Part shown: positions 1 through 6,580 of the stretch, one piece after another | How the letters are laid out: every line of letters begins with the position of its first letter | Numbering within the stretch: the first letter of the stretch is position 1 | Assembly: GCF_003417065.2 (NCBI RefSeq) | Contig: NZ_QVLT01000020.1 | Coordinates: 1-64,000, forward strand | Direction of reading: 5' to 3' | Length of the DNA stretch: 64,000 nucleotides | DNA from: Hymenobacter lapidiphilus | GTDB taxonomy: Bacteria; Bacteroidota; Bacteroidia; Cytophagales; Hymenobacteraceae | Notes under the pieces: model-generated | Told to the model about the DNA's origin: nothing | Databases searched by the model: none | Seen by the model: the letters and a program-made list of their open reading frames with translations, nothing else | Translations under genes and position numbers: made by a program

Positions 1-127
1 ACTGGGCGTGTGCGGTACTCTGGCCGGCAACAACCCCAACGTTATCAATACCGCGAACCGCAATGAGGCCCTGGCCTTCGATGGTCTTGACGACCTGGTA
101 ACCATCCCGAACAACGGGAGCCCGCTG
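1..127. repeat. 127-bp exact direct repeat, copy 1 (plasmid closure point)
   Basis: These bases are identical to 15775-15901. The match starts at the first base of the window and ends at 127; base 128 is A here and G at 15902. The repeat lies inside the LamG-like domain of the secreted metalloprotease. An exact 127-bp end overlap is what a de Bruijn assembler run at k=127 leaves at the end of a circular contig. I infer that it marks closure of a 15,774-bp circle rather than a biological repeat. Confidence 0.85.
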
Positions 128-1231
128 AACAGTTTGAGTACGCAGTTTACCGTGGAAGCCTTTATGCGCTCTGATGGGGCTGGCCCTGAGGGCTGGATGG
201 CGACCACCCTGGTATCGAACCGGCAACCGCACCCCACTACGGGACAGGTACGCGGCCTGCTCTTTACGCTTTACACGGGCCATATGCTGCTACAGCTCGA
301 CGGGATGAACTACGGCCACGACCAGGCGGCTACCCTAGTGCCGGCCGATGGGCAGAGCCACCACGTAGCCGTGTCGCGCGACCAGAACAACCAGGTACGC
401 TTTTATCTTGACGGGCAGGCCGTGGCCTACTCGCCGGTTACGGCGCGCAGTCCGGGTTCTACCGCCGATTGGCGGATAGGCGGGGATAGTCCCTACGGCG
501 AAGCCTCCTCGTCGGCTAGCTCGCGCAGTTCGGGCTCTACCGCTGAGTGGCGCATAAGCGGGGACAATAGCTCCTACGGCGAAGGCTACTTTCGGGAGTT
601 CTTTACGGGGCATATCGGGGAAGTGCGGATTTGGAACGCGGCCCGCACGCCGCAACAGATTCGGCAGAGCATGACGAGCCGGTTGAACCCGCAAAGCGGC
701 CTGGTGGCCTACTACGACATGCAGGATGCTGCCGCCAGTGGTAGCCTCGTGGATTTATCGGGAAATTTTGCTACCGCCAACCGAGGGTTGCTGCCCACCG
801 CCGAAACCGCCGACCCGACCTGGATGACCCGTTGCGCGATTCCGTCGGCGGTGCAGGGCAATTTCCGGCTGGCGGCTGGTACATCTACGGCTCCGGCAGC
901 CCGCTACGGGGCTACGCAGCCCGACACGACCGGCCAGGCTCGCTCGGCTACCGCCATCCCGCTCCAGGCAAGCCGCCTGGAGGCCAGCCTTTATCCCAAT
1001 CCGGCCTCGGGCACGGTGCTGCTCCGCTTCGAGCAGCCCGTAGCCGGCCTGGTACGGGTGCGGGTGCTGGATATGCTGGGCCTGGAAAAGACCCGCCTCG
1101 AACAGGCGGCCCCGACTACTCCGGGGCCCCGCACGCTCACGCTGCCGCTGCACAAGCTGCCCGCCGGCCCCTACGTGGTAGAAATACAGACTCCTGGTGC
1201 CCGTCACACTTTACGCCTTGCCGTCCAATGA
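2..1231 (+). CDS. C-terminal part of secreted metalloprotease: LamG-like domain plus T9SS sorting domain
   Basis: This open frame runs in from the window start with no start codon of its own. It is the same frame as the gene beginning at 12980: joining 15774 to 1 gives one uninterrupted 1341-residue protein. The part here holds a LamG/concanavalin-like domain (motif ALAFDGLDDLVTIPN, then FTVEAFMRSD and IGEVRIWNAART). It ends in a typical type IX secretion C-terminal domain (YPNPASGTVLLRF, LPAGPYVVEI). About 445-590 is an imperfect in-frame tandem duplication of a ~25-residue unit (STADWRIGGD and STAEWRISGD). The product should be exported through the Sec and T9SS pathways and anchored or released at the cell surface. 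Its stop overlaps the next start as ATGA. Confidence 0.85.
   Translation: MGVCGTLAGNNPNVINTANRNEALAFDGLDDLVTIPNNGSPLNSLSTQFTVEAFMRSDGAGPEGWMATTLVSNRQPHPTTGQVRGLLFTLYTGHMLLQLDGMNYGHDQAATLVPADGQSHHVAVSRDQNNQVRFYLDGQAVAYSPVTARSPGSTADWRIGGDSPYGEASSSASSRSSGSTAEWRISGDNSSYGEGYFREFFTGHIGEVRIWNAARTPQQIRQSMTSRLNPQSGLVAYYDMQDAAASGSLVDLSGNFATANRGLLPTAETADPTWMTRCAIPSAVQGNFRLAAGTSTAPAARYGATQPDTTGQARSATAIPLQASRLEASLYPNPASGTVLLRFEQPVAGLVRVRVLDMLGLEKTRLEQAAPTTPGPRTLTLPLHKLPAGPYVVEIQTPGARHTLRLAVQ
445..590 (+). repeat. imperfect in-frame tandem duplication inside the LamG-like domain
   Basis: Two units of about 75 bp encode SPGSTADWRIGGDSPYGE and SSGSTAEWRISGDNSSYGE. The copies have diverged, and the second carries an extra codon. 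The duplication lengthens one loop or strand pair of the jelly-roll domain while keeping the frame. Confidence 0.75.
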
Positions 1232-1926
1232 AACACCTATGCTTCTTCCGCTGGCCACTGCTGCTGGCCGGCCTGTTCCTGCTTTCCGCCTGCCCTAAAG
1301 CGGAGCCCGAACCGCCGGCCATTCCGTTGCCGGCTGAGTTAAAGGCCTACACGCTGTTCCGCCCTGGTACGTACTGGGTCTACCAGGATTCGGCTTCCCG
1401 ACAGCTTGACAGCGTGTGGGTGGTAGCGACAACTGATTCTGTTAAGCGCATGTACGATCAATTAAGACTCACTGATAAATATGAGGTATTCTTCATGAAG
1501 ACTCAATCTAGTCTAGGTGGCCCGCAACGGACCTACAGCGTATTTCGGCTATGCGGAGGCATGAAGCCGCAGGATGCTGTTGGAGGCAATTTTCCCTGCT
1601 GGGCTATTATGCGGGGCCTGTCGCTGCCCAACAGCACGGCCGACGAGGGCGATTCGGACGTGTTTGCCTACCGCATCGACTGGACGCTGCCTATCAACCC
1701 GAGTACGCTCAGCGTGATGACTCCGCGCTGGCACCCTGGCCCCTACCCGCTAGGCAATGCCAGCTACCGCGACGTGGTGGAGGTGCGCCTGGCCCAGGAT
1801 GCCTCCGAGTACGGCTGGCCCAGTCACTACTACTGGGCCCCAAACGTGGGCATTGTGCGCCACCGCCGCTGGCGGGGTCACCAGGTCAGCACCTGGACAC
1901 TCGTGCGCAGCCGCATCGTGCAGTAG
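1228..1926 (+). CDS. predicted lipoprotein, plasmid-borne, unknown function
   Basis: This 232-residue protein starts at the ATG that overlaps the stop of the metalloprotease gene by 4 bp, so the two are probably translationally coupled. The N-terminus MKHLCFFRWPLLLAGLFLLSA followed by Cys is a clear signal peptidase II lipobox. The mature part begins with a PEPPAIPLP linker. It contains the stretch LFRPGTYWVYQDSASRQLDS, which is common in Bacteroidota lipoproteins of unknown function. I do not recognise a catalytic motif. Coupling to a T9SS metalloprotease suggests a surface or periplasmic partner, but that is inference. Confidence 0.8.
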   Translation: MKHLCFFRWPLLLAGLFLLSACPKAEPEPPAIPLPAELKAYTLFRPGTYWVYQDSASRQLDSVWVVATTDSVKRMYDQLRLTDKYEVFFMKTQSSLGGPQRTYSVFRLCGGMKPQDAVGGNFPCWAIMRGLSLPNSTADEGDSDVFAYRIDWTLPINPSTLSVMTPRWHPGPYPLGNASYRDVVEVRLAQDASEYGWPSHYYWAPNVGIVRHRRWRGHQVSTWTLVRSRIVQ

Positions 1927-2151
1927 CGAACGAACCGCTACCTGCGCACGGTGACCATTGTGGCTCTGACCAGCACCCGGCGCGACTACCCCTCCCGGGT
2001 GGACTGCACCTTCCAGGGCAAGGAAGGCCAAGTCGCCCTCGACCATATCCGCTCAGTGGATAAAACCCGCTTGGTCCGTCGGCTGGGCTTGCTGTCCAAA
2101 AGCACGGCACAAGCCATGTGTGAGCGGCTACAGGAGATGTTTCAGTATTGA
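1927..2151 (+). pseudogene. MazF/PemK-family toxin, C-terminal fragment
   Basis: Right after the lipoprotein stop the frame reads NRYLRTVTIVALTST, then YPSRV, then GQVALDHIRSVDKTRL. This is the second half of a MazF/PemK ribonuclease toxin. The N-terminal beta-barrel strands with the catalytic arginine are missing, and no mazE-like antitoxin lies upstream. A GTG at 1951 could start a 66-residue product, but it would lack the active site. The junction with the lipoprotein suggests that an insertion or deletion replaced the 5' half. Confidence 0.7.
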
Positions 2152-2537
2152 CTCTCCCCTTCGTAAACACCACCGGCCCGCTGCTTACAGCGCGTGTGTT
2201 TACGCCCAGTCATAGCGTGCGCCATGACGAGGTTGATAGAACAGGGTGAGCTGTCCTTCATCGCCACCACGCAGGACTAGGTGCAGCACGTGCCTCGTAC
2301 GCGCGCGGTGCTGGTGCCAGTGATGACGCCGAAATTCCGGTGGTGCGATGGCATCCGAACGTTTCGTCGGTAACAGTGGCCGCGTTGATGTGCGGTCCAG
2401 GCCCAGTATTTCTTGGCTTGTTTCATTAGAGCGGTTAGGTAAGTACCTACCGCTCGTGTGAGGTTGAATGAAAACGCTTCATGAGTGAAAAAGAGAAAAG
2501 ATGCGTTGAATTGATGATTAGTAAGAGAGTAATTGCT
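2152..2537. other. intergenic region with no supported gene
   Basis: I see no credible gene here. The minus strand has a short frame from about 2426 (MKQAKKYWAW) that soon becomes arginine-rich and stops. It may be decayed coding sequence. The only ordered element is the stem-loop at 2429-2455. Confidence 0.4.
2429..2455. terminator. stem-loop, possible terminator or structured element
   Basis: The arms GAGCGGTTAGGTA and TACCTACCGCTC pair around a 2-nt loop with one bulged base. No T-run follows on the plus strand, so a terminator role is uncertain. Confidence 0.35.
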
Positions 2538-2623
2538 TGACTAGTCATTGATTAAGGTATGACTAGTCAAGCAGCAGATGAGTAGCATTAGAAGGGTGGT
2601 ATATTGCCGGCTCTGACTAGTCA
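2538..2623. promoter_or_regulatory. TGACTAGTCA palindrome array, upstream block
   Basis: There are three perfect copies of the 10-bp palindrome TGACTAGTCA, at 2538, 2560 and 2614. The first two are 22 bp apart (two helical turns). The third sits 9 bp before the ATG at 2632. A possible -7 element (TATATTG, 2600-2606) lies just upstream, so protein bound at 2614 would overlap the transcription start. The block could be a partition centromere, an autoregulatory operator, or both. Confidence 0.75.
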
Positions 2624-2631
2624 CGCGTTCT

Positions 2632-3132
2632 ATGGAAAGTGCTTCTACATTTCTGACTATAAAGCAAGCTGCTCAGCAGGTTAACAAGTCAGAGCAGACT
2701 ATCCGGCGACTAGTCAAGCAATACGCTAAGACTAGTCATATCCAGATTGAGCAGGCCTCCAAAGGCAGCACATATCTGATTAGTCAGACGTTTCTCGCGC
2801 AGCAATACCCTACCCCTGCCGAGCCGTTACCAATCATCATTGAGCCAGAACCAGGACCTACCATAGCAAACCTACGCCAGCAATTAGCAGAGCGTGATGA
2901 GACGATTCAGCAGTTGCAACACCGCCTGCTAGAGCAAAACGACGTGCTGAACGCGCTGACTACTCAAGTGAATAGTCAGCGCATCGGACGTATTGAGGAA
3001 CTGCTACTTAGCCAAAACGAACAGCTTGGCGAATTGCAAAAGCGTCTGCCCGAACCCCCCGAAGTATTGGAGTTGCCCTCCGCACTGACGCCCCCAAGAA
3101 AGGGATTATGGCAGCGGCTATTTGGCTCGTGA
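2632..3132 (+). CDS. HTH plus coiled-coil DNA-binding protein; candidate single-protein plasmid partition factor
   Basis: This is a 166-residue protein. Residues ~6-30 are a MerR/excisionase-type helix-turn-helix (LTIKQAAQQVNKSEQTIRRL). A proline-rich hinge follows (~58-78), then a coiled coil (~80-142, e.g. LAERDETIQQLQHRLLEQ), and a basic aromatic tail (KGLWQRLFGS). The order HTH, coiled coil, short aromatic tail matches the general plan of single-protein segregation factors such as staphylococcal pSK1 Par; that is a comparison of architecture, not of proven homology. Palindromes TGACTAGTCA flank the gene and, with one mismatch, occur inside it at 2707, 2729, 2777, 2957 and 2969. It stands alone on its strand, with no ParA-like ATPase on the plasmid. 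A plain autorepressor is the main alternative. Confidence 0.7.
   Translation: MESASTFLTIKQAAQQVNKSEQTIRRLVKQYAKTSHIQIEQASKGSTYLISQTFLAQQYPTPAEPLPIIIEPEPGPTIANLRQQLAERDETIQQLQHRLLEQNDVLNALTTQVNSQRIGRIEELLLSQNEQLGELQKRLPEPPEVLELPSALTPPRKGLWQRLFGS
2707..2978. promoter_or_regulatory. five near-perfect palindrome copies inside the HTH/coiled-coil gene
   Basis: One-mismatch copies of TGACTAGTCA lie at 2707-2716, 2729-2738, 2777-2786, 2957-2966 and 2969-2978. The spacing 2707 to 2729 is again 22 bp. The copies fall in two reading frames (RLVK at 2707 versus KTSH, LISQ, LTTQ and VNSQ), so a conserved peptide does not explain them. Confidence 0.6.
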
Positions 3133-3155
3133 TGGCCAGCAACTCTTGTAAGTTC

Positions 3156-3189
3156 TGACTAGTCAGATGGTTACTCAAATGACTAGTCA
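3156..3189. promoter_or_regulatory. TGACTAGTCA palindrome array, downstream block
   Basis: Two perfect copies, at 3156-3165 and 3180-3189, start 24 bp apart just after the stop of the HTH/coiled-coil gene. Together with the upstream and internal copies they bracket the gene on both sides, which is unusual for a simple operator. Confidence 0.7.
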
Positions 3190-3198
3190 GAAGGGTAA

Positions 3199-3417
3199 TC
3201 ACTTTGATGATGAGTGGGTTTCGTGTTGACCTAGCCGGTCACGTTTGAGTGCGGCCCGCAGACGGGCGGCATTAGCAGGGGAGGACAGCAGGTGTGCGGT
3301 TTCGTCCAGGACTGCCGCCTTTGCCGCCTGGCCCCGGAGCTTGACGAAGGGTAAGCTGCGCAGTAACTCCAGCATGAAGGCTGCCCGGTGCTCCGGTACT
3401 TCCAGCGTGATTCTCAT
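3199..3417 (-). CDS. small antitoxin-like protein
   Basis: This 72-residue protein starts with MRITLEVPEHRAAFMLELLRSL and FVK. That N-terminus is typical of small Bacteroidota antitoxins found next to PIN or RelE-type toxins. It starts 5 bp after the stop of the PIN toxin gene and is the last gene of the rep/toxin operon. The operon therefore has an antitoxin-like gene on both sides of one toxin. It may be the survivor of a second pair. Confidence 0.6.
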   Translation of the reverse strand: MRITLEVPEHRAAFMLELLRSLPFVKLRGQAAKAAVLDETAHLLSSPANAARLRAALKRDRLGQHETHSSSK

Positions 3418-3422
3418 AGGGG

Positions 3423-3875
3423 CTACGTAGCTTCTTTAACCAAGACCAGGCCCAGGGGCGGAAGGTGGTCAAAGTCATTATCGGTGGTGTGCAGCGGTAA
3501 ATCCAAATAGAGGGCCGTAGCGGCAATCCAGAGGTCGTTCTTGCCCATGTTGCGGGCGGAGAGTCCCGAGGGCAGTGGCTGGCCCCGTAAGCGGCCCTGA
3601 CTGTAGGCATCGAGGCGGGCGTAGAGGCTGGCCAGCTCAGGCACGAAGCCGACCAAGGGGTAACGCTCCAATAATTGCCGCAGGAAGGCGACCTTCTGGT
3701 AGCCCCAATCGGCTTTGAGGGCGAAGGCTTCTAACTCGCCGACAACAGCAAAGGGCAGCACGGCCCGCAGCGGCAGTTGCTGTTGCCGGCGCAGGTGAGC
3801 GATAACGATGTTGGTATCAAAGACCACGGGCGGCGTCTTGGCGTTCTTGCTGCAACAGCTCGTCCATGCGCTCAT
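3423..3875 (-). CDS. PIN-domain ribonuclease toxin (VapC-like)
   Basis: The encoded protein is up to 150 residues. PIN-domain acidic motifs are present in order: VVFDTNIVIA, VVGELEAF, KNDLWIAATAL and TTDNDF. These fit the Mg-dependent RNase centre of VapC-type toxins. The longest frame overlaps the upstream antitoxin by 59 bp. A GTG at 3827-3825, just before FDTN, would leave an 11-bp overlap and is an equally good start. It is the third gene of the minus-strand run rep, antitoxin, toxin, small protein, so plasmid copy control and addiction are probably co-expressed. Confidence 0.85.
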   Translation of the reverse strand: MSAWTSCCSKNAKTPPVVFDTNIVIAHLRRQQQLPLRAVLPFAVVGELEAFALKADWGYQKVAFLRQLLERYPLVGFVPELASLYARLDAYSQGRLRGQPLPSGLSARNMGKNDLWIAATALYLDLPLHTTDNDFDHLPPLGLVLVKEAT

Positions 3876-4044
3876 TCTCCTCCGCCGTGAAGCCCAGGTC
3901 AGGGATAGGTAAGGGAGCAGCTGGGGCTACGGCGTCGAGGAAGCGTTGCACGCCCCAGCGCTTGATGTCGGCCGGCGAGTAGTAGGTGAGCTGTCCCCAG
4001 CGCAAGGCGGGGATAGCATCCGGGGAAGTGAGGGAAGTGGCCAT
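3817..4044 (-). CDS. antitoxin of the PIN toxin
   Basis: This is a 75-residue acidic protein. The N-terminal half (LRWGQLTYYSPADIKRWGV) could be a small DNA-binding or ribbon-helix region. The C-terminal half is acidic (FTAEENERMDELLQQ), as expected for a toxin-neutralising tail. It starts 14 bp after the rep stop and overlaps the toxin start. Assignment rests on position and size, not on a recognised family. Confidence 0.65.
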   Translation of the reverse strand: MATSLTSPDAIPALRWGQLTYYSPADIKRWGVQRFLDAVAPAAPLPIPDLGFTAEENERMDELLQQERQDAARGL

Positions 4045-4058
4045 GCGTAGAGGAGGGG

Positions 4059-5024
4059 TTAGGCAGGGGTGGATTTAGGAGCTTTGGCGGCGACCAGGCC
4101 CAGGCGCACGAGCAGCAGACCCCCGGGATTGCGGGCGGCTTTGACCTTGCCCGTTTTCAGGTCGTGGTTGTAGCGGTTGACTTCCACGACGTGGGCGGCG
4201 CTGCTCAAGATGGTCTGCCGGTGTTTGGCATCGGTGATGCGCAGCTCGTCGAGGATGCGGGCGGCGTTGTCATAGTGGCTTTGCTGCACGCCAGCCAGGG
4301 ATTCGTTGGTGGCCACAAAGTCGAAAGGGATGGTTTGGGCCAGGGCTTGCGATTTGATAGTAAAAACGATGTTTTTGTAGCTACGGCCTACTTTTTCTAG
4401 CTCATAGTCAATCTGCAAATCTGTTTTCTCGTTAATCTGCCTCACGCTGATATCCAGCACCTTCTTTTTGAACATGGAAATGTCCGCGTACTCTTCCTTG
4501 CCCTTCTCATTCGCTAGGCCCAAGGTCTTCTTGAGTTCTAGGATGGTAGCTCCAGGGGTGAGCCCTTTATCCTTCCACTGGCTACAAATCTGATATATCC
4601 TCTTAGCATGTTTGCTAGTCAGATTCAAGGCTGCTTGCAACTGAAACGAGGTGTAATTATTCTTCAGGTCGAATAGATATTGGGTAGCATATTCATTGAA
4701 TTCTACTTCTATAGTTCCAGCTCCTAAGATGTAATCAATCCGCTTGAATAAGACGAGCTGGCGGAATACGTCACGGCCTTTGTGAATCGTTTTAACCTCG
4801 TGCACTCTCCCCATCATGTCCTTGGTAGACAGTCTTAACTGCTTGTAGTTGTACTGCTTACCAGTTGCTTTCTCCATATCGGGCACTGATATTTGATAAA
4901 CTGAGTCTGGAGCATCTTTCTGGAGCTTGGATAAGAGGACTAGGAAGATATTTGATTGAGTATCGGTGTACTCATATCGGGCGTTCGTTAACGCATTATG
5001 CTGACGAACCTCTTTGTTTTCCAT
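4059..5024 (-). CDS. Rep_3-family (RepB) plasmid replication initiator
   Basis: This 321-residue protein starts at the Met of MENKEVRQHNALTNARYEY. The longer frame to 5066 has no support. The order of motifs is that of Rep_3/RepB initiators with two winged-helix domains: NIFLVLLSKLQKD early, then YNYKQLRLSTKDMMGR, then SKHAKRIYQICSQWKD and FKKKVLDISVRQIN. These proteins bind iterons and open the origin. Six iterons lie directly upstream (5095-5222). The genes for the PIN toxin system follow on the same strand. This gene is the main evidence that 1-15774 is an autonomous replicon. Confidence 0.92.
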   Translation of the reverse strand: MENKEVRQHNALTNARYEYTDTQSNIFLVLLSKLQKDAPDSVYQISVPDMEKATGKQYNYKQLRLSTKDMMGRVHEVKTIHKGRDVFRQLVLFKRIDYILGAGTIEVEFNEYATQYLFDLKNNYTSFQLQAALNLTSKHAKRIYQICSQWKDKGLTPGATILELKKTLGLANEKGKEEYADISMFKKKVLDISVRQINEKTDLQIDYELEKVGRSYKNIVFTIKSQALAQTIPFDFVATNESLAGVQQSHYDNAARILDELRITDAKHRQTILSSAAHVVEVNRYNHDLKTGKVKAARNPGGLLLVRLGLVAAKAPKSTPA

Positions 5025-5094
5025 ACTTATAGAGTTGATAACCTGCTGCAAAGATATAAAAGCCAACCGTTGTTACAATAGTTGGCAAACCAAA

Positions 5095-5222
5095 TTATAA
5101 AAGGTTGGGGTTGACTTATAAAAGGTTGGGTCCAGACTTATGAAAGGTTGGGTTTAGCTTATGAAAGGTTGGTTTTTAGCTTATGAAAGGTTGGGTTTGG
5201 CTTATAAAGGGTTGGTTTTAAA
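5095..5222. repeat. origin iterons, six copies
   Basis: Six direct repeats with core TTAT(A/G)AAAGGTTGG start at 5095, 5116, 5138, 5159, 5181 and 5202. The spacing alternates 21, 22, 21, 22, 21 bp, so each repeat sits on the same DNA face every two turns. They lie just upstream of the Rep_3 gene, the standard arrangement of an iteron-controlled origin. AT-rich DNA follows to about 5460. Confidence 0.92.
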
Positions 5223-5257
5223 CCTCATAAGGCACTGTAAGACAAATACTTATGAGG
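5223..5257. promoter_or_regulatory. inverted repeat beside the iterons
   Basis: CCTCATAAG (5223-5231) and CTTATGAGG (5249-5257) are perfect inverted arms around a 17-bp centre. The arm contains CTTATGA, which matches the left end of an iteron, so Rep dimers may bind here as autorepressor while monomers bind the direct repeats. That is the usual logic of iteron plasmids but is inference here. Confidence 0.5.
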
Positions 5258-5541
5258 CCCTCAAATAGAACAAATAGATTCAAATACACCAATTGGTGTT
5301 TCGCGCGAGGAAAAAGGCTTTTAGGGTGATGTTCAAATGGACAGCGGCACAGACCAAACAAAGGCACCAAAGTCCTATATATCAGAGACTCGCGAGTATT
5401 AAATAAATAGCATATAATTGATATTCAGATACTTGATTGCTAATATATACTCTAGTGTACCCTTTCCACCATAGCTTGGGAGTCCAGGACAGCGTTCAGG
5501 TCTCGCTTTGTGCTTTTGCCCCATTTATTGCCTTTCAGGTC
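5258..5541. other. AT-rich region next to the iterons, no gene
   Basis: This stretch is much more AT-rich than the rest of the window, especially 5385-5460. It is the likely duplex-opening region of the origin. I see no credible coding frame in it. Confidence 0.4.
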
Positions 5542-5932
5542 TTATTTTGCAGCATGGCAGACCATGTTTTCAGGTTGAAGGATACGCCCATCGGAACGGT
5601 GCTCGTGAAGTTTTACCAGATTATCCCCTACACCGGCGAGGCGTTTACCAGAGCGAAGGCCCTTGATTTCTGGCACGCTACTCCAGGTTCCGGCAATTCG
5701 TGGAGCACCGCCCTCTACCAGGGGCCCATCAGCACCAATCACGTCCTGACTGAAGCCGTTGCCCAGCTGCACACCCGTTGCCCTGCCTGTACCGCCGTGC
5801 GCATTGAGCAAGCGGGCTAACTCGTTGAGCATGGTGCCGGAGTTATCCCAAACCGCGTATGTTTGTACTGTCCATCCGCCTTTAGTCCACGTACAAACGG
5901 CGACCCGGGCCGAGACCCAGATCGCCGTTATC
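5542..5932 (-). pseudogene. coding-like frame of unknown function, cut by a miniature Tn3-type element
   Basis: A minus-strand frame runs without stops from the left edge of the miniature element (5932) to 5542. It has coding-like codon use and motifs such as TYAVWDNSGTMLNELARLLN, GAPRIAGTWSSVPEIKG and LVKLHEHRSDGRIL. An internal Met at 5832 would give 96 residues. If the element and one target copy are removed, the frame continues rightward only a few codons (VTGSGIRR) to a stop. I do not recognise the protein. Confidence 0.35.
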
Positions 5933-6199
5933 GGGGTCGCACTAGACTAGGAACGGAAAACAACGCTAAGCCTTCGTAACCCCGAAAACAGGCTTTTTTT
6001 GTCTCAGTAAGTCAGTGGATAAGGTCAGAATGAGCCGTTGATAGATGAGATAAGCAAAAGTAACAGATTAGCTTGGTCGAAATCCCAACTTGGCAAAAAC
6101 AACCTTGGTAGCGTTAAAACGGACGTTTTCTGAGATAGCCCGCTAGCTCAAGATTCCTTAGCGTTGTTTTCCGTTCCTAGTCTAGTGCGACCCCTTATC
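5928..6199. mobile_element. TIME-like miniature Tn3-family element with 5-bp target duplication
   Basis: Perfect 38-bp inverted repeats lie at 5933-5970 and 6157-6194. They begin GGGGTCGCAC and end CGCTAAG at the inner side. Tn3-family terminal repeats are 38 bp, start with GGGG and end with TAAG. The element is flanked by the 5-bp direct repeat TTATC (5928-5932 and 6195-6199), the Tn3-family duplication length. The 186-bp interior has no gene, so this is a non-autonomous Tn3-derived miniature element that would need a transposase supplied in trans. Confidence 0.85.
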
Positions 6200-6367
6200 C
6201 TACGGATGCCCGAGCCAGTGACTAATCACCGCTCGGACTGCTCCCCCTACAGCTGCCTTGAGCAGTTCCAGGGAGATGCGGAACCAACTAGTCTGACCAG
6301 CTGGTTTCGCTTTTGCACGCTTACCCATAACTACCAGGTTGTAGGGTGTGCGAACCACCCACTTCCT

Positions 6368-6399
6368 GAAGCCCCGGTTGTTACAGCAGCCGGGGCTTC
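6368..6399. terminator. strong stem-loop, likely terminator
   Basis: GAAGCCCCGG (6368-6377) pairs perfectly with CCGGGGCTTC (6390-6399) around a 12-nt loop. It is followed on the plus strand by GTCTTTT. No intact gene ends nearby, so it may be left from decayed sequence. Confidence 0.5.
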
Positions 6400-6580
6400 G
6401 TCTTTTCGGACGATGCGTTGGCGGGGTGACAACCGTGCAATGCGGCGAAGATAGAGGGGCTGTTACGAAACGAGTCAAACACAAAATGCAGTCACTCGTC
6501 AACTCAGCAGCAAAAGGGAATCGCTAAGGAGCCTACTAGTGTCAGCAATGAGGAAGTGGTAAAGTAGCAACAGGGACCAA

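Noticed and set aside
832..1227. N-terminal extension of the lipoprotein frame
   Set aside because: It overlaps the metalloprotease gene in another frame and is Gly/Arg/Pro-rich nonsense. The lipobox fixes the start at 1228.
5095..5222. Regular repeats that could be taken for a CRISPR array
   Set aside because: The period is only 21-22 bp with no unique spacers, and the repeats lie just upstream of a Rep_3 gene. They are iterons.
5437..5820. Plus-strand open frame of 127 codons left of the TIME
   Set aside because: Its composition is poor and the minus strand in the same place reads more like protein. I kept only the minus-strand remnant.
6200..6328. Short minus-strand frame MGKRAKAKPAGQTSW..., which might be a small toxin-like peptide
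   Set aside because: There is no promoter or ribosome-binding sign and no partner RNA. It ends at the edge of the miniature element and could be chance.
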